From: Lentibacillus juripiscarius JCM 12147
GTDB lineage: Bacteria > Bacillota > Bacilli > Bacillales_D > Amphibacillaceae
NCBI GenBank assembly: GCA_001311805.1
Contig: BBCA01000007.1
Coordinates: 1-64,000, forward strand
Direction: 5' to 3'
DNA: 64,000 nucleotides
Below, one piece after another: positions 62,458 through 64,000 of the stretch; position 1 is the stretch's first letter, and each line of letters opens with the position of its first letter. The position numbers and the translations under genes are program-made. The notes beneath the pieces are model-generated. The model did not search any database. It worked only from the letters and a program-made list of their open reading frames with translations, and was not told where the DNA came from.

Positions 62458-63681
62458 ATGGGGAAACATGTTTGCTTTTTAGTTTCTGAGCATCCGTTTC
62501 TGGACGCAAGGATTTTTAAAAAAGAGGCCAAAAGTCTATTGAAGCAAGGCTATCATGTAACAATGATTGTTCCCAGAAAGGATGGTTATCTATTTGATAC
62601 GGATGGGAGCAGCTTTACAGAAAGATTTCTGGATGAGGCATTTACTTACGAGGGTATAAACGTGATTACATATGGTCAGATAAATATGGAGAAATATTTA
62701 AATGAACTTTATCATAACCTTCGTTCCGGCGGCCATTCCCGTTTTAATGATCCACTGACACAGATAGGCATAGAACAGGAGGCTGATATTTATCATGCAC
62801 ACGAATTATTTCAGCCTATTCCGGTATCGGTATTAAACGGGCTTTAGCTGCAAGCGGAAAACAATGCAAATTAATCTACGACAGTCATGAATTGGAACCT
62901 GACCCACTGATGAAACAACCCCGCAAAACGTATCGTACGAAAGAACAAATGGTCAAACACATGATAAAGGAATTAGATTACGTCATTACAGTATCTGATT
63001 CCATTAAAGAATGGTACCGTACCATTGATCCACAACTCCCTGTACAAGTGATCTACAATTCCCCTCCATTAGCAGCTAACTATGAGTCCAAAAAGCGGAC
63101 AATCCAGAACTCACCCTTGTATATGAAGGGGTTATAAGCCAAAAGCGGGGAAACTTCCAGCAGCTGATGAGTGTACTGGACAGATGCAATAAAAATTTAA
63201 GTTGAAACTCAACATTATCGGCGGAGGCAAGAACTTCGAAAAAGAATACGTTCCAAAAATTCCACCTCACCTAAAAGATAAAGTTTACTATACTGGCTGG
63301 GTAGATTATGAATCCATTCCAGAGGTCATGAAGGATGCTGATTTAGGGTGGATTGATCTGGATGCTGCCAATTCCTTGAATAACCGCTTTGCTATGCCAA
63401 ACAAATTTTTCAGCTACCTGAATAATGGGGTCCCTGTGATCGTTAATCAATGCACAGATATGGAAAAATTGATTGAGGCACATGACTGTGGCTATGTCGT
63501 TAAAAAGTTACAAGCCACCACTGAGGATTATGTTCAAGCCCTCGTCCATATGGAATCCAACAGAAACAAAATCCGGAAAAAGAGTATACATGCACGAGAG
63601 GCTATGGAAACAACGTATAGCTGGGAACACATGGAAGGAAAAATCTTTGCCATTTATGACCAATTGATTAAAGACATGTAA
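62458..63681 (+). CDS. Glycosyltransferase family 4, copy 2 (frameshifted)
   Basis: ATG 62458 after GGGAGG: MGKHVCFLVSEHPFLDARIFKKEAKSLLKQGYHVTMIVPRKDG, nearly the same as copy 1. ADIYHAHELFQPIPV, IYDSHELEPDPL, ITVSDSIKEWY, VIYNSPPLAANY. After shifts near 62820, 63130 and 63195: LNIIGGGKNFEKEYVP, VYYTGWVDYESIPEVMKDADLGWIDLDAANSLNNRFAMPNKFFSYLNNGVPVIVNQC. About 408 residues. Confidence 0.87.
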
Positions 63682-63708
63682 ATCCAAAGTATTGAAAGGA
63701 TGGTTACC

Positions 63709-64000
63709 TTGAGAGTACTTCACATACCGTACGGATCTCCAATGATTGAATTGTCCAAAGCACTCCAGTCAAAAGGAATTCAATCTGTATCCTGTCACTT
63801 TAATGAACACCCTTTTCATTTCAAACCCGATATCTGCCTGCAGACGAACACACTTTCAAGTCAGGAGCAGAGAAAAAAACGAAAGCAATTTTTAAAGGAA
63901 TCGATGCTGAACTATGATATTTTTCATTTTCATTTTGGGGAAACATTTTCGCCGACAAAAGTGATCTGAAAATGCTGAAACGCGCCGGTAAAAAGATGGT
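63709..64000 (+). CDS. Glycosyltransferase-like protein, 5' part (cut by window end, frameshifted)
   Basis: TTG start 63709, AAAGGA 8 nt upstream. LRVLHIPYGSPMIELSKALQSKGIQSVSCHFNEHPFHFKPDICLQ and YDIFHFHFGETF look like the N-terminal half of a GT-B transferase. A shift near 63950 gives FADKSDLKMLKRAGKKM, the usual next strand. The rest lies outside the window. Confidence 0.68.

Overview
The window looks like a chromosomal segment of a moderately halophilic, endospore-forming Bacillaceae (Virgibacillus / Lentibacillus / Oceanobacillus type). Evidence: low-to-mid GC, strong AGGAGG-type ribosome binding sites with many TTG/GTG starts, T-box leaders, CotW/CotX spore-crust proteins, a YclNOPQ-type siderophore importer with a Fur box, and an EhuABCD-type ectoine uptake operon. 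Genus-level assignment is inference only.

Layout. 0-7 kb, mostly minus strand: proS with a Pro T-box, an acetyltransferase, aldehyde dehydrogenase, a nicotinamidase-like hydrolase, pdxK, a DUF456 protein, plsY and a small YtzI-like membrane protein. 7.5-10.7 kb: ehuB-ehuC-ehuD-ehuA. 10.8-12.5 kb: murB and a DUF454 protein. 12.6-19.7 kb: histidine operon hisZ-G-D-B-A-F-IE-C with a good sigma-A promoter and no hisH. 19.7-24.4 kb: SurA_N-type lipoprotein and the iron-siderophore ABC operon. 24.6-43.4 kb, mixed housekeeping genes: DsbA-like oxidoreductase, MBL hydrolase, type 2 IPP isomerase (fni), HD hydrolase, aldo/keto reductase, a candidate toxin-antitoxin pair, amidase, GNAT, tag, sulfurtransferase, pepT, a VanY-like carboxypeptidase, fructosamine kinase, guanine deaminase, a PTS-IIC-like permease, nitroreductase and ddl. 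43.5-50.9 kb: trp operon trpE-G-D-C-F-B-A behind two tandem tryptophan T-boxes. 51.3-51.6 kb: tRNA-Thr(CGT) and tRNA-Ser(CGA). 51.7-53.9 kb: spore coat cluster (cotW-like, two CotX proteins, two DUF2642-like proteins). 54.4 kb to the end: a surface-glycan locus (Gfo/Idh oxidoreductase, CgeB-like transferase, hexapeptide acyltransferase, two paralogous GT4 enzymes, a D-glucuronyl C5-epimerase family protein, wecB, two SDR enzymes and the start of another transferase). Its position next to crust genes suggests decoration of the spore surface.

The most pervasive signal is frameshifts. Most genes, including normally essential ones, are split into two to five frames by single-base indels, often in homopolymers. 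Several genes carry pairs of compensating indels. This fits uncorrected indel error in the source sequence much better than mass gene decay. I therefore describe each locus as one gene spanning its fragments and give approximate shift positions. One apparent novelty, a HisF-HisI fusion, is such an artefact.

Repeats: three short copies or relics of an inverted-terminus element (GTTCAAAAAG...CTTTTTGAAC), two arrays of one 52-bp repeat family in opposite orientation, a 21-22 bp tandem array before the MBL gene, and two larger Bacillaceae-type intergenic elements, one of which sits between the trp leader and trpE.
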